This document shows, in pieces, positions 1 to 11,619 of a stretch of DNA of 64,000 bases (the stretch's first letter is position 1; every line of letters begins with the position of its first letter). Origin of the DNA: Enchytraeus crypticus (Eukaryota; Annelida; Clitellata; Enchytraeida; Enchytraeidae); the NCBI GenBank assembly GCA_905160935.1, contig CAJHZI010000429.1, positions 394,501-458,500 of the forward strand, written 5' to 3'. The notes beneath the pieces were generated by a model, which worked only from the letters and a program-made list of their open reading frames with translations, made no database searches and had not been told where the DNA came from. A program made the translations under genes and the position numbers.

Positions 1-489
1 ATATTGCGCTGATAAAATTGTAAACAATGTATTTTTATCTATGACATTTTCATAGCTAAAACACCGTCGTATATGTATATACAGTTATAAATATCGTATG
101 CTGCAGTTTTATTGTCAATCTTCTTTTTATATCTGACTGTGCACGCGACAGTTAGATACGTGTCACGTGATACGATAAATCTTCCGACAATCTTAATAGC
201 CGATTTTGAGAACGCTGATAATATATATATATAAATAATAATAATAAAGGTTTAGCTTCTGTTTCCTCCTACAAGGATGATGTCAGAGACGTCAGAGTCG
301 TAAACAAGCCAGGTTACGACTTTAATCAAGATCGTTCGATTCTGAGCGAATATAACTGATCGATTCGACCACAACTACGTAACCTTCCACACAACTAAAT
401 TTATACGCCGCCTTCGAACACTAATTGAAATAAAAATGAGAACCGCATGTACGACCATGACCATACATATAATACTGCAGTGTAATAGA

Positions 490-570
490 TGTTATAGCGT
501 TATATTATAGTGTTATATTATAATGTTATATAGTGTTATAGTGTTACAGTGTTATAGATGTTATAGCGTC
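490..570. repeat. Short AT-rich imperfect tandem repeat
   Basis: Imperfect copies of gttatagtgttata follow one another directly before a tRNA-like SINE. The rest of 1-490 is AT-rich and holds no exon, RNA or element that I recognise. Confidence 0.5.
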
Positions 571-574
571 ATAG

Positions 575-775
575 GGGAGCGCTTCGTGGCTCAGTGAGAG
601 AGAGCTCGTCTCTTGAATGAGAGGTAGCGAGTTCGAGACGGCGTTTCGACGTAAGTTTTTCTCATCCGAGGGGCGAATAGAAACATAGTCGTGTACATTT
701 GGTGGTGTCAGGCCCAAGGATAGCCGACCTTAATGTTCCATTTTCTATTTAATCCCTTCCGTGGCGACTCAATAA
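575..775 (+). mobile_element. tRNA-derived SINE (or SINE head)
   Basis: The segment begins with a tRNA-like head. An A-box-like stretch, gtggctcagtgag, is followed about 40 bases later by a B-box-like gagttcgagac, which is the spacing of a pol III internal promoter. A non-tRNA body follows (ctcatccgagg to aataaaaggg). The head is not a clean cloverleaf, so I call a SINE rather than a tRNA gene. I saw no second full copy in the window. Confidence 0.5.
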
Positions 776-779
776 AAGG

Positions 780-1890
780 GATCTAACGGCACGTTACAAG
801 AAAGTTTATTATAGATATTAAAGGATCAGGGAGTAAAATATCGGACATTTACAGGAGTGATAAAATGGATAAATGACTAAACTGCCTATATGTTAAACAT
901 ATGATATTAAAAGTAACAGATATTATCATAGAAGATCATTCACTATAATGTGTTTAACGCTAATTAAATTACAAAGTTACAGGTGATAGCAATGAACATA
1001 ATATCAAGCAGTAGAACAATTAGTCAGGATGCAAAATATAAAAGATTCTCTTTTTAATATCTTACACTACATATCCCGCATATAAATTATATCAGCTTAT
1101 TTGCATGCCTACAATAAAGAAGCAGCTGCCTTCTAATATTTAGAATATAATCATTTGAGCAGCTGTACAATAAGAATAAGTTAATTATCTTAACAGCATG
1201 ACAGGAATTGAATAAAGCACGAAAGTGTAACAGAAGACTTTCTAACCTTTAATTAGACTTCACATCTGTAGATAATTGAAGAAATTCACTCAGCAGTATA
1301 TAACCTATGCGAAATTCTAAATAGCAATTGACCCTATTTCATTCTGCTACTCAGCTTGACTTAGGTTTATGCTCGTAAAATTGAAATACGTCGTCTTTAG
1401 TCAACCTGTGGTAGTAGAGTTTAGGTACTATGGTAATAGTATCTTATAATAGTAGTATTTACTTCATTCTCAATATTACCATTGACAATCATTGAAAAAT
1501 AAATCAAATTATAATCATAACTCGGGGTATTATTATCTTAAACTTGGATATTATATCGACGTCTGCAATGTCAATATCTCCAAAGTTATCGCAAGAAAAA
1601 ATAACTTTCATATTAATTTTTTTGTTTGACTGACAGAACAGCTTGCTTGTGGCTGCTAAGAAAACAGAATGGCAAATGTTCGAGGTTTAGCTTAACCAGA
1701 TGGGCTATGCACTGGGCTATGCTGGTGCACTGTGCTTAATGTTATAGTGGATGATAGCATCACTCTAATAAGTCCATCATCTAATATAAGTAAGAATAAA
1801 AAATTAAAGTTAATTTCATCATCCATGTGTGATCGTCATATCAAATACGTCTCGTTCAGATTCATTGGACTGGTTTTCTGTACTGATTTT
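780..1890. other. Intergenic AT-rich stretch, nothing recognised
   Basis: No frame of useful length, repeat array or recognisable element was found on either strand. Stops are dense in all frames. Confidence 0.4.
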
Positions 1891-1893
1891 AGA

Positions 1894-2113
1894 CACTACT
1901 ACTAATAGGCCTAACTATTACTGATAGGCCTACACTGATACTGAGAGACCTACACTACTACTGATAGGCCTACACTACTACTGATAGGCCTACACTACTA
2001 CTGATAGGCCTACACTACTACTGATAGGCCTACATTACTACTGATAGGCCTACACTACAGCTGATAGGCCTACACCACAGCTGATAGGCCTACACCACAG
2101 CTGATAGGCCTAC
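1894..2113. repeat. 20-bp minisatellite, about 11 copies
   Basis: The unit is tacactactactgataggcc with minor variants; the last copies read cacag in place of ctacta. Every unit carries the StuI-type palindrome aggcct. Copies in the middle are nearly identical and the edges diverge, as expected for a slippage or unequal-exchange array. Confidence 0.9.
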
Positions 2114-2189
2114 GAGATTTTTGTTTTCCTCGCTCAAGTAATGCACAACTGAGAGAGAAAAGCGAAAAACAAGTTGAGCAGCCGCAGAC

Positions 2190-2333
2190 AGCTGTTGTAA
2201 CACAAGTTGTGTTGCTTGATTATAAACTTAATCCCAGCCTCGTGCTTACACTCGTTATGTACAACTGTTGTAACAGAAGTTGTTGTGCTTGATTATAAAC
2301 TTAATCCCAGCCTCTGCTTACACTCGTTATGTG
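2190..2333. repeat. Tandem duplication of about 72 bp
   Basis: Two adjacent near-identical units each run from gttgtaaca through aacttaatcccagcct to acactcgttatgt. They differ by a few substitutions and small indels. No coding potential is visible. Confidence 0.8.
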
Positions 2334-2704
2334 TCTAGTAACATTAACTGTGGTAGAGTCTGAAATAAATAGAGAATAAACTGGGGGCCCAGGGTATTAG
2401 CTGTCCGGGGGTCTCAAAGTATGGACCTAAGCTACTTACACAATTCATCTCAATTCGAAGATTTTTATTGGGCAGGGATATACGACAGCTTGATTAATGC
2501 AAAACAACAAATGAGACAATAAAGATTTAACGACCGATTACTTATTATAAAGCGATGTCAGGGTGGTTTATTCACGGCCCTGATGGGGAAGAAATTAAAG
2601 GAGAATTTCAACAATGGCGGGCAAAGTAGGCTAATTCAACCGCTAAGCCAGGCAATGGAGTTGAGGCATTAGTCCAATGTCCGCATCACTGTCCCAATGT
2701 AGCC

Positions 2705-2880
2705 TAAATATGCTTCTAAAATTCTGGCTACCCTGTCAGTGACCACTAAGTCTTCCTCTGTAGAACGCATATTTCCAGCTACATCGGCTCAAAACCTGCC
2801 AACAATGTGTGATGAATGGCTGAAAGGTCTTGCACCGCTTCCAGAGATTTATCCATTGCACCTGAAATTGATTTTTGTAA
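2705..2880 (+). pseudogene. hAT transposase relic (C-terminal dimerisation region)
   Basis: One plus frame reads ILATLSVTTKSSSVERIF, then NLPTMCDEWLKGLAPLPEI. This matches the hAT dimerisation signature (L-P-V-T-T-x-S-x-E-R-x-F, then a T-M and R/W-L-x-G-L-A element). The usual S-F-S after ER is decayed to I-F-P. There are stops just outside, and no terminal inverted repeats or upstream catalytic regions were found, so this is a dead fragment. Sequence from 2370 to 2700 has no other recognisable content. Confidence 0.6.
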
Positions 2881-3351
2881 GAAAAGCGAAAGGCTTTTTT
2901 TATCATTAACAACTAATCTCAATTTACACTAACAACTAATCCTAATTGCCTTACAGGCTTGATCGATCCCATTGATAATGATCGAGATAGTGATGATCAT
3001 ATTTGTGACTCTGACCCTGCAATTCTGCGGAGGTTATCTCGTACGCTCATCACTCAGCTGTGAGATATGTGAGGGAGATGAGAAGTTGTTGCTCATGCTG
3101 CGTGCATAGGAGGATAATAGCGATAACCACTCGACTGATGCTAGGGGAAACAGGGTTTCAGTGAGTCAGGAATGTGGTTGTCTAACGTCTGGATGTCGTG
3201 TTTTACTCTAGCTTCATTTTAACAGCTAAAGCTAACCCGATTGAAGAGGCTTAGACCATCCAGTTTAGTTTCTAACTAATTGTCATGGATTTTTCAATCA
3301 CCTAGATCACTGGAATAATTTAGCAAATTTGAAAGTAATATTTCTCTCGTA

Positions 3352-3730
3352 GTGAACTCCCTACTGGTAGGATCATGGTATATAACACCTCCACTCTTCT
3401 CTATTTTCAGTTATCCTCTTCATTTCCACATATGAGTGAATCTTTGAACATCATCTAACATTCCTAATTTCGGCCAGCCTCTGCCTTTATTTCCTTTCAT
3501 TCTACCTTCTATGACCTCTTTAATAGATTTTCCCCCACTCTTAGAATATGTCCTATCCAATTCTTCTTCCTATTTCTTAATACATTTATCAACTGTCTAT
3601 CTGTACCAACTCTCTCCAGAACTTCCTCATTTGTACCTTTTAAGTCCAGCTAATCCTTTCCATTCCTTTCCATATCCATATTTCCAATCTCTCTGGTTTC
3701 CTGACATATTCCTTCCTTAAGATCCATGTT
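3352..3730 (-). pseudogene. Non-LTR retrotransposon 3' end (RTE-like), inverted
   Basis: Read on the minus strand, the segment shows the end of a reverse-transcriptase polyprotein. A stretch like RLEIWIWKGMERISWT is followed by KKNWIGHILR and then KEVIEGRMKG, with an RGRG-type basic end. This order is typical of RTE/BovB-like and related LINE C-termini. It is frameshifted and has stops. The minus-strand 3' flank ends in the hairpin-bearing motif shared by five or six other places in the window. Confidence 0.65.
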
Positions 3731-3739
3731 TCACTTCCA

Positions 3740-4780
3740 AAAAGAATACAATGAAACTAAATTAAGTAAAATCAATTAAAAAATCTTTAACGTCCTATTT
3801 CTAATGTCAAATCGATGTAAGGAACGTCGAAACTATGTCAAAGTTGTCTGCAATATCAGTATATTAGACGGCTTTCATATACCAAGCTGCACAAAACTTG
3901 TGACTGTTCATCAAACTATAGTGATGGAGGAAAACCATCACTCCATACTGTTATAGAAATCACTATGTGGAGAGTTGTATAGGCTATCAGAGATATGTGA
4001 GAACATACGGGTCTGGCCGGAAACTGATAGGTAACCTATCATACAGGGCTGCAAATAGTCCTGTTGAAATATCCAGTGCAAAATGTGCATCATCAGAGTC
4101 TAAAGCTGAGTTGTTCATTCTTCTGCTGTTTGTGTCAGATTGTGGCTTCGTTGTCCAGGCTTAAGGCAACGAATGCACAGTGGTAGCCAATATACTATCT
4201 GAAGTGTGGGAGAGCCTAAAGAGTTTCAATCTTAATTGCCAGAGCTATTTTATAAAAGCCACTTCGGGCTATCATTTTAAGTTAGACAAAGGTCTAAATA
4301 ATGGACTATTGTGAAATATAGCAATAACAGACACAGAGTAAACTAAAACAAGGTTGGTTGTGAAGTCTCGCAATCTGTGACAAAAGAGCTGGTAGATAAG
4401 TCAATGTTGTAACTATAAGAATATATTTTAAATAATGTGCAAGGGATCTGGAATATGATAATATACCAAACATAGAAAGAGAGAAAGAAAGAGCGAGATA
4501 GTAAGTGGGAGATGGAGTAAATGGGAGATTTGTGATTTTTATTTGATTTTCCTTTTATTCGAATTCATTTTTATTTGATTTAGATTTTCTTTCATCTCAC
4601 TCTCTAACTAGTACCAGTGCGAAAAAAACAAAAGCTTTGTTTATTGTTTAGAAAGCCTATCGCTGCAGGCAATGCCAAGCATGACGCATGTCTTGCTAAT
4701 TACTTACAGTAGGTTCTTACTAACAGTAGGTTCTTTGCCTTCTTTCTCCTCCTCGCATGATCTCAACTAGGACTAGTTTA
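3740..4780. other. Intergenic, nothing recognised
   Basis: AT-rich sequence with a 65-codon open frame (3967-4164) that resembles no family I know. No splice-compatible domain or RNA was seen. Confidence 0.4.
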
Positions 4781-4782
4781 AA

Positions 4783-4928
4783 GTTTTAAAAGCTGGTAAA
4801 GCTTAAGTTAACGTCGGTTTCCTCATTCGAAAGCGATGTCAGTGACGGGCGAGCCCATGATTTGAACCCCGTACATACTGATCCGCGGTCGAGTACCTTA
4901 CCGACATCGCCACTGACTCCAGCTGGCC
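4783..4928 (-). mobile_element. tRNA-derived SINE, family A
   Basis: On the minus strand the element starts with a tRNA-like head: an A-box-like tggcgatgtcggtaag, then a B-box ggttcaaatc. A conserved tail follows (actgacatcgctttcgaa, aaactgacgttaa, and an end rich in agctttaccagctttt). At least seven related copies lie in this window on both strands. The 129-codon minus frame across it is not a gene. Confidence 0.8.
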
Positions 4929-5179
4929 GATGATAGCCAGTGGTGGTGTCAATTCGTCTTCCGAATCGACATTTACTTTGCATATCCTCCACTATTCTTC
5001 TTAAAACTGCATCAGCAACATTTTTATCATTTCTTTCATGGCAAGCACGGTTTCGATTAGACCATCGGTTCCAAAAGTGGGCGATGTCGTCTCCAAAAAT
5101 TCGATGAGAACAAATAAGAGCAACTGAGCGATAATAAGGAGGCATCCTGTATTGGGCCCTAGACTTCGGTAACATTTAC

Positions 5180-6000
5180 GCAGTGGCTAAAGTGAGGGGG
5201 ACTCACGGGATTTTTTCTGAGGTGCGTTTCTCTGCTACAGGCCCATATTAGATATACATTACAGGGGGGGGGGCGAAAAATTCTGACCGTTCCCCTAGCT
5301 CTCAATTCCCACTTTAACCACTGCACATACGTATGTACTATAGGAGTCTGGTTGGGCCATCAATGCTAATAGTTATTTAGCTATCAATACTTTAATGATA
5401 TGTAAACAAGAACTTCGGCGATGTGGAATTCATGTCTATTAATGCAGCTCTATAGTTCCTAAAGCAAATTACAGAACAACTGCTATTGGCAAGAAAACTT
5501 TTCAAATTCCAAGTTTCACATCTAAACTTCCAAATCTAAGCTTGAGAACTAATTTTTCAATTTCTACAGCTGCCCGTGTACATAGTAATTATACTGAAGG
5601 ACACTGGAACCTCGTAAAAAGTCATATTGTTTAAGCTGAAACCTGTATTATGGAGTAATAAAAGAGAGAAGCCTTTCTGATTTCTTTACTTGTAATATCT
5701 TGAATAAAACAACGCCCTGATCATTATCTCTCTCTCTCTCTCTCCTTCTCTCTTCATCGTTTTATTGTACCTTGGCAAATCCCAGGTACATATTTTTGCT
5801 ACCTTTTCGCGCCAAAAAGAGCCACCCATTGATCAACCAGTTAATCCTTTCACAAAAGCTATGCTTTATCTACACCTTAATGTAACCTATAGCTTGAGAA
5901 GAATTTGACTTCTGAGCCGATGTCCCACCTCAATGGTTATATCTTACCCATGATTTAATGATAATACACATTCATGCTTACAGTTTTCAGAAAATTATAT
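5180..6000. other. Intergenic with a short (CT)n run
   Basis: A (TC)n microsatellite lies near 5728-5752. Nothing else is recognised. Confidence 0.4.
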
Positions 6001-6007
6001 TATGTAT

Positions 6008-6245
6008 ACACATGTTCTGAGTAAGGCAACGGGAAACCACCCCAGAAGCCATACTTTTCCCAAGCTAGAGGCTACATAAGGTATGGAAAAGACATAGACT
6101 TTGTGAAGGGATTAACTTGTGGATCTAAGGAGTGCTCTTATAGTGCGAGAAAGCAGACGAGCAGAAAGCAGAAGAGCATGAATATGTACCTTGAACCTGC
6201 CACTTGGCAGTGCACTGAAGAAGAGCTATACATGTTACATCAAAT
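6008..6245 (+). repeat. Interspersed repeat, family C, full-looking copy
   Basis: The repeat begins near gcaacgggaaaccacc, runs through ggatctaaggagtgctc, and ends in a short hairpin (CTGCC, loop actt, GGCAG at 6197-6210). Related copies lie at 15305-15480, about 16160-16390, 21640-21800 (minus), 24118-24320 and 36530-36700. It is non-coding; the 60-codon frame inside it is incidental. Confidence 0.65.
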
Positions 6246-6829
6246 AACTAATGAACCTAAGCCTACTTTATTCAATTATTCATAAAAAGTTCTTCATTCT
6301 AGACTCTTCCTTTTTATTCAAATTACTGTTATGCAATTTCCTTTGTAACGGTTGTAGTTAGACGATTGGAGAGTAGATAAGATATGTACTGAGTGTAGGC
6401 CTACGAAATGGCAGATCAGTGGAAAAGAAAGGCGTTATTTGGAAATAAGAATAGAAAAACATAAGAAGATATATTTTCCTTAGCAGATGTATTATAATAA
6501 AGATGCATATTTCCACTCAAATTTGATTTCGCGTTCCCGAAAGGCGAATTTAACGAAGCAGCAAAAAATAATTACATAATAAAAATTATATTTTACTCTG
6601 GGTAGAGCCTTTTGCCTGGCAAAATGTGACTTCTAAATTCTTGATCAATGCCTATCTCGATCAGTTACTGTTTAGTAGCCTCATAAGACTCGAACAGTTT
6701 ACTATTAATATATTCTTCTAGGGCACTGGCAATATAGTAATATTTGGATATAGATCATTAGGACTACATTAAGACTTGATAAAGACTGCTGAGGAAAATA
6801 GACTTTAAATCACTTTTTTGTTCGCGTAG

Positions 6830-7132
6830 TTACACGCATGACATATCGCATGTGCTACATAGTTTCCTTTCTTAGTTTATGTTTTTGTAGTTTTCGTTAT
6901 TTCCTCCATTCCCCTCCTTGGGTTTTAGTAATCGTTGCCTTTTGTTGGCGCATCAACTGCAACCGGCGCGGATTTAAGAATAACCTTCCAATACCCTGGG
7001 ATTTTTTCTTTCAAAGCTCTCAACACTCGGTCTTCCAAGGTGGTCGCCCACAAAGTACTAACCGGCTCGATGGAGCTTACCTTCGTTCAACTGACGCGCA
7101 GCTTAACCGAGTGCGCTAATCCCGCCCCCCTT
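6830..7132 (-). mobile_element. 5S rRNA-derived SINE
   Basis: The minus strand carries a segment clearly related to the 3' two thirds of eukaryotic 5S rRNA. It reads gaaggtaagctcc, then gagccggttagtactttg, then a gacc-rich stretch and accgagtgttg. The 5S counterparts are gaagctaagcagg, gggcctggttagtactt, gagaccgcc and accgggtgctg. A non-5S body of about 180 bases follows. Further copies lie at 25868-25990, 37412-37705 and 56190-56345. This places it in the SINE3 class. The overlapping plus-strand frames of about 90 codons are not genes. Confidence 0.75.
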
Positions 7133-8019
7133 TTTGCAAATTGCAAATTGCAAACTGTGATTACCGAATCAATATTGTTTTGGGACGGTTATTTGGAAGA
7201 GCACTGAAGAGTGATGAATTTTGGTGTGGTCAAGATGTAACTGGGTTCATCAAGCAAAAGTTAGGCCTAAATTAAAATTAAATTTAGAATTAGATCCAGC
7301 TTTCATTGATTCTTTTGTGTACATTAAAAATAAGTATGAAAATGATAATCATGACTCACTGCAGTGATATTGTTGATGTCACGAGTTGGAACTGTAATTG
7401 TATCTCATATCTTAGTTTTCTATCATTAAAATAATGAATAAAGATTATTTATACAGTGGTTCAGTTAGATGAACCTGTGGCCTGATCCATTAAGTTCCGG
7501 CTTGGGATCAGAATCAGGCGAGTTTCAATCCGGGTATAGTATGTCCCCTATACTTCTGCAAGAGATGACACTGACATTAATGTCCGTTAAAAGTCATGAA
7601 GATGATTTTACAGGTATTGAAGTGGGGATGCTGCAAGTCAGGGTTGCATTTTACAAGGGGTCGGGGGAGAAGGAGGAGGGGGTCGATTTCCCTTGGCCTA
7701 CCTGACTATAAATGCTTAACTCTCCAGTTTTCCCCTTGAAAAAGCTAACAAATACAACCCTGCCATAGAGGCATATTTTTCAAATAATCAATAAGAGGTT
7801 CCTTTTTTAAGTACAATTATACTCCATGGATGGTGAATAGAACAGAACACATAAAATTCACATACCTTCACACTTTGATATATTAGCATGACGTGTTGAG
7901 GATCAAAACGGTTTATCAGTGGTAAGTGGTTATAGTAATCCGTGAGAACTTATTAATTTAAATACACAATAATTTTCTCTGTCAGTTAGATAGAGCTGCA
8001 CTGTCCTCTAATGCTGGCT

Positions 8020-9120
8020 TATCAAAAACTAGAAAACTGTGTGTTCAACTTATCTAAATACTGCAGATAACGCCAGTCTAAGCACTGTTGAGCAACTCCG
8101 AGATCTGGGAGTTATTGTTGATTCCAAGTTAAAGTTTTCTTTACATGTTGCAAAGATTGTCGCTTCTGCTAAGCAGCGAGCAGCACCATTATTTAGAGTC
8201 TTTTAACTAAAGAAACCAAATACTTGCTTATTGCTTACAAGTCATATATTCAGCCAATTTTAGAATATTGCTCACCCTTTGGTCTCCTCACACAGTCCAT
8301 GATAATCTATTGCTCGAGTCAATTCAGAGAAATTACACCAAGAGAATTCCGAGTGTTAAAAATAAATTCTGCATTGATAGATTAATTTCCTTAAATTTGA
8401 TTAGCCTGTACTCAGAAGACTCTATTTTGATTTAACGTTTTGCTACATACTCTCAAATAGTCTTGTAGCTGGCTCTCTTGAGGATTTCTGCTTAGCACTG
8501 TCAACGCGAAAATCTTGCGGAAAATCTTTTAAAATCAAGTAAATGAATTTAAACTAAAAATTTAAGTTACGTTACCAAAATTGATATAAGAAAGCATTAC
8601 TATGCTCATAGAATTTGAGAGCCATGGAATTCTTTATCTGATGATATCGCTTTATAGAATACAGTAAAAGCATTTTAAGGAACACTTTTAAATATAAATT
8701 TTAATAAATTTTTAGTTCGTAAATCAGCAGAAGATTAGTTCTGTTTTTAAACTAAGAATATAAAAATGCGCCTACAGCCTATTGAATGAATTGTCAATCG
8801 TATGAAATAGAGGCTTCTGCCGATGATTTCTAGAAACTGTAACTGTTTGTGTCTGAACGGAATTAATGTATATGTGTTTCTAAGTGTTTAATATTAGAAT
8901 TTGTATGTACATTCATGTATTGTTTACAGACAAATCGATTAATTCTTTATTGATCGAACGTATGCAAGCGTTTACTCTTAAATATTTTTCAAATATTTGT
9001 AGCCTTGATGGCCATACTTCAGAGCCGTTGGACCTGTATGTCCTTTTTTCACGTCGCTTTTGCATGTTTTAATATTTCATAGTGATTTCGTTAAAATAAA
9101 ATAAATCTATCTATCTATCT
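8020..9120 (+). pseudogene. CR1/jockey-like LINE 3' end with (TCTA)n tail
   Basis: The plus strand reads QLRDLGVIVDSKLKF, then AAPLF-VF and YLLIAYKSYIQPILEYCS, which is the conserved region after the reverse-transcriptase palm in CR1/jockey-type elements. Frameshifts and stops interrupt it. A later EPWNSLSDDI matches the GP-x-x-WNSLP terminal motif. The element ends in an A-rich stretch and ctatctatctatct at 9107-9120, a typical 3' tail. Sequence from 7140 to 8020 upstream holds nothing I recognise. Confidence 0.7.
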
Positions 9121-10465
9121 TGAATTAATTCATTAATTACTTATTAAAGCAAAGGAAATTTTTGAATAATAAATACTTTAGGACAAAAAATAACCACTTA
9201 AAAACTGTGTAGCCTACATGAAGTATAGGCCCATATAGGCCTAAAATGTTTTCCCAAAAAAGCACCACAAAAATGCTGATCATAAATTAATCTGACTCTT
9301 GGTAAGTTAGGCCTAAATGTTTTTATATGCTCTTAATGCTGATAGTAGGAATTTACACGCCTCACAGCTGTTCGAAAATGAATGTTTGATTTTCTGTGTG
9401 CATTTTCATGAATTCAGACTCTCAACGGCAAATACAAAAAATCAGCGACATCTTGTGAGTTCATTTATGGAGAAATGCATAATTTTATGTATCTATTGTA
9501 ATTAGACGTAATTCTTAACGATAATGTGTAGGTCTATATTAATATACATGTACTATTTTCCACTACTCAAACGAGTGATTTCTTACAATATAAATTGATA
9601 TGATGCTAAAGCTTTTAACTTAATTTCTAACTTTAACTGCTTTGGCCATTTAGTCTCTTGCCTATAAGAACAATAGGCCTATGCCTAAATCTGGCTAAGG
9701 TAAATTAAGATGGTTCTCTAGAAATAAAAAGCAAAATGGAATATAGATTAATCTTCATAAAAAATGACATCTATAATCTAACCATTAATTAACAGCGCAA
9801 CTCTGATTATAAACTGTAGCAATATCTAATAATTCGACTTTAATTAGAATGAAATCAAAAGTAAGAGTGTTAGTAAGCACTATAAAATTATTAGCCTAAT
9901 TTTGTAATGCTAGCTCTGATTGAACTAAGTAAAATGCATCCATAAATCGAACAATGAAAAGGAAACTTTGGTTTTCGGTTCGGCTTTTTCCAGAATTAGA
10001 GTTCGAAGTCGGTTCGAGTTTGATCAGGAGGAAGGCTTATGTTCGACTCGTTTCAGTGTTCAGTTCGGGTTCGTTTCATTCCAATCTTTCATAACTGTTC
10101 CTTATAAAACATATATGGTGGTATGACTGCCAAAAATTAGTTTAATTCAAATCGGCGATTTGGAGATTGTCAAGTTCGTGATCCACTAAAATACTGTATA
10201 TATTACAAAAGAAAATGAGTTTGTTCTTTAACTACACTAGTCACCGGTGCAGTAACACGGGCAAATCTAACGCTCTCAGTCTCTCTTCTCTTAATACAAC
10301 TGCACAGTGTAATGCAATGAACTGTAATGCAAGGGTGACAAAATTAAAGCTAAACAAATATGCTACGTAAAGATTGTATGAAAAATAAAAATTTGATCGA
10401 AAATTGCGTGGCGGTACACACTTATTATTCTACCTATGTTTTTAAAATGAGCTTTTGAGCCGGAT
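9121..10465. other. Intergenic AT-rich, nothing recognised
   Basis: Near 9970-10080 the words ggttcg and gttcgg recur, but no regular array forms. No coding region is supported. Confidence 0.4.
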
Positions 10466-10479
10466 TATGATTCTAATTT

Positions 10480-10765
10480 TTATTTATAACCCTGTTTCTG
10501 CTTAGGACACTACTTCTGCTTATAGAACCCTGGTTCTGCTTAGAACCCTAGTTCTGCTTATAATAGAACTCTGGTTTTGCTTAGAACCCTGGTTCTGCTT
10601 ATAATAGAATCCTGGTTCTGGTTATAACCCTGGTTCAGCTTATTATAGAACCCTGGATCTGCTTATAAGCTGGTTCGCCTTTACTCTGAACTCTGGTTCT
10701 GCTTATAGCCCTGGTCTGCGTAGAACCCTGTTTTTCCGCAACCTGCGTAGAACCCTGTTTATCAC
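10480..10765. repeat. Degenerate minisatellite, core ccctggttctgctta
   Basis: About a dozen variants of aaccctggttctgctta recur at irregular spacing of about 15 to 31 bases, some with an inserted taatag. It is strand-asymmetric and non-coding. Confidence 0.8.
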
Positions 10766-10884
10766 AGTAACCTGAGCCCCGATGGTCACATACAATGCTG
10801 GCTACTGGAGTGTTTTCACTCAGCCGACGAATGTGAATGACACAATAGAGTTCATGACTCCTCCAACAAGGTACTCAGACTCTG

Positions 10885-11110
10885 AAGCAGTGCCTATTAC
10901 TGGCACACTGTCTGCCATCAGTGCTATCAATGGCACACTGACATCACTGCAAACAATGGTACACTGATATGAGTGCCATCAATGGCACACTGACATCAGT
11001 GCTATCAATGGCACACTGACATCAGTGCCATTAATGGCACACTGACATCACTGCCATCAATGGTACACTGACATGAGTGCCCTAAATGGCACATTATCAG
11101 CAGTGCCTAT
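10885..11110. repeat. 26-bp minisatellite, about 7 copies
   Basis: Copies of agtgccatcaatggcacact plus gacatc repeat with substitutions. Each unit holds the inverted pair tgcca and tggca, so single strands could form small hairpins. The array lies about 0.5 kb beyond the stop codon of the SIX gene. The 61-codon frame at 10782 is a by-product. The remaining 11120-11619 is unremarkable 3' flank. Confidence 0.85.
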
Positions 11111-11619
11111 ACATGGCATACTGTCATACATGTTTATCAATGGCAAATTGTATATCAGCAGCACCAATCAATAGCACTGCTAATAGTTAATGTGAAAACA
11201 TTGAATCGTTCATCAGTGCGAAACCTAAATTATTGCAATGTATGCAAGAGAGCTTTAACGGACTATAGAATTTAAGAAAATAACCAAGATATAATCAATC
11301 AATTAATGTTGTCTATTTTATGTTCGATTCCATACTAGAGTGCTAAGCCAGAAGTAACTCGATTTTAATTTTGTAACTTCAGTCAACAATAGCGAGAAGT
11401 CATACAGATATTATTCCAATAGCTATTGCAGATAAGGTAATAAGTGAGTAGTACTTTAGTAGAGAAGCGTCGTAGATATGACGCAGCAAACTGGCTCGAA
11501 ATTCAAAATTTACTAACTGTGGTGAACATCAGCTTAATATAAATTTCAAAATGCGAATTAACGGAATAAAAATTTTCTTTCATTACTTAAATTAAATCTA
11601 CTTAAAGTCAAATTTTGAA

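Noticed and set aside
577-650. Functional tRNA gene at the left edge
   Set aside because: A and B boxes are present but the sequence does not pair into a clean cloverleaf, and a SINE-like body follows.
4786-5175. 129-codon minus frame
   Set aside because: Half of it is a family A SINE; the remainder has no recognisable domain or splice context.
6838-7207. Two overlapping plus frames of about 90 codons
   Set aside because: They lie across the inverted 5S-derived SINE and its flank and show no protein features.
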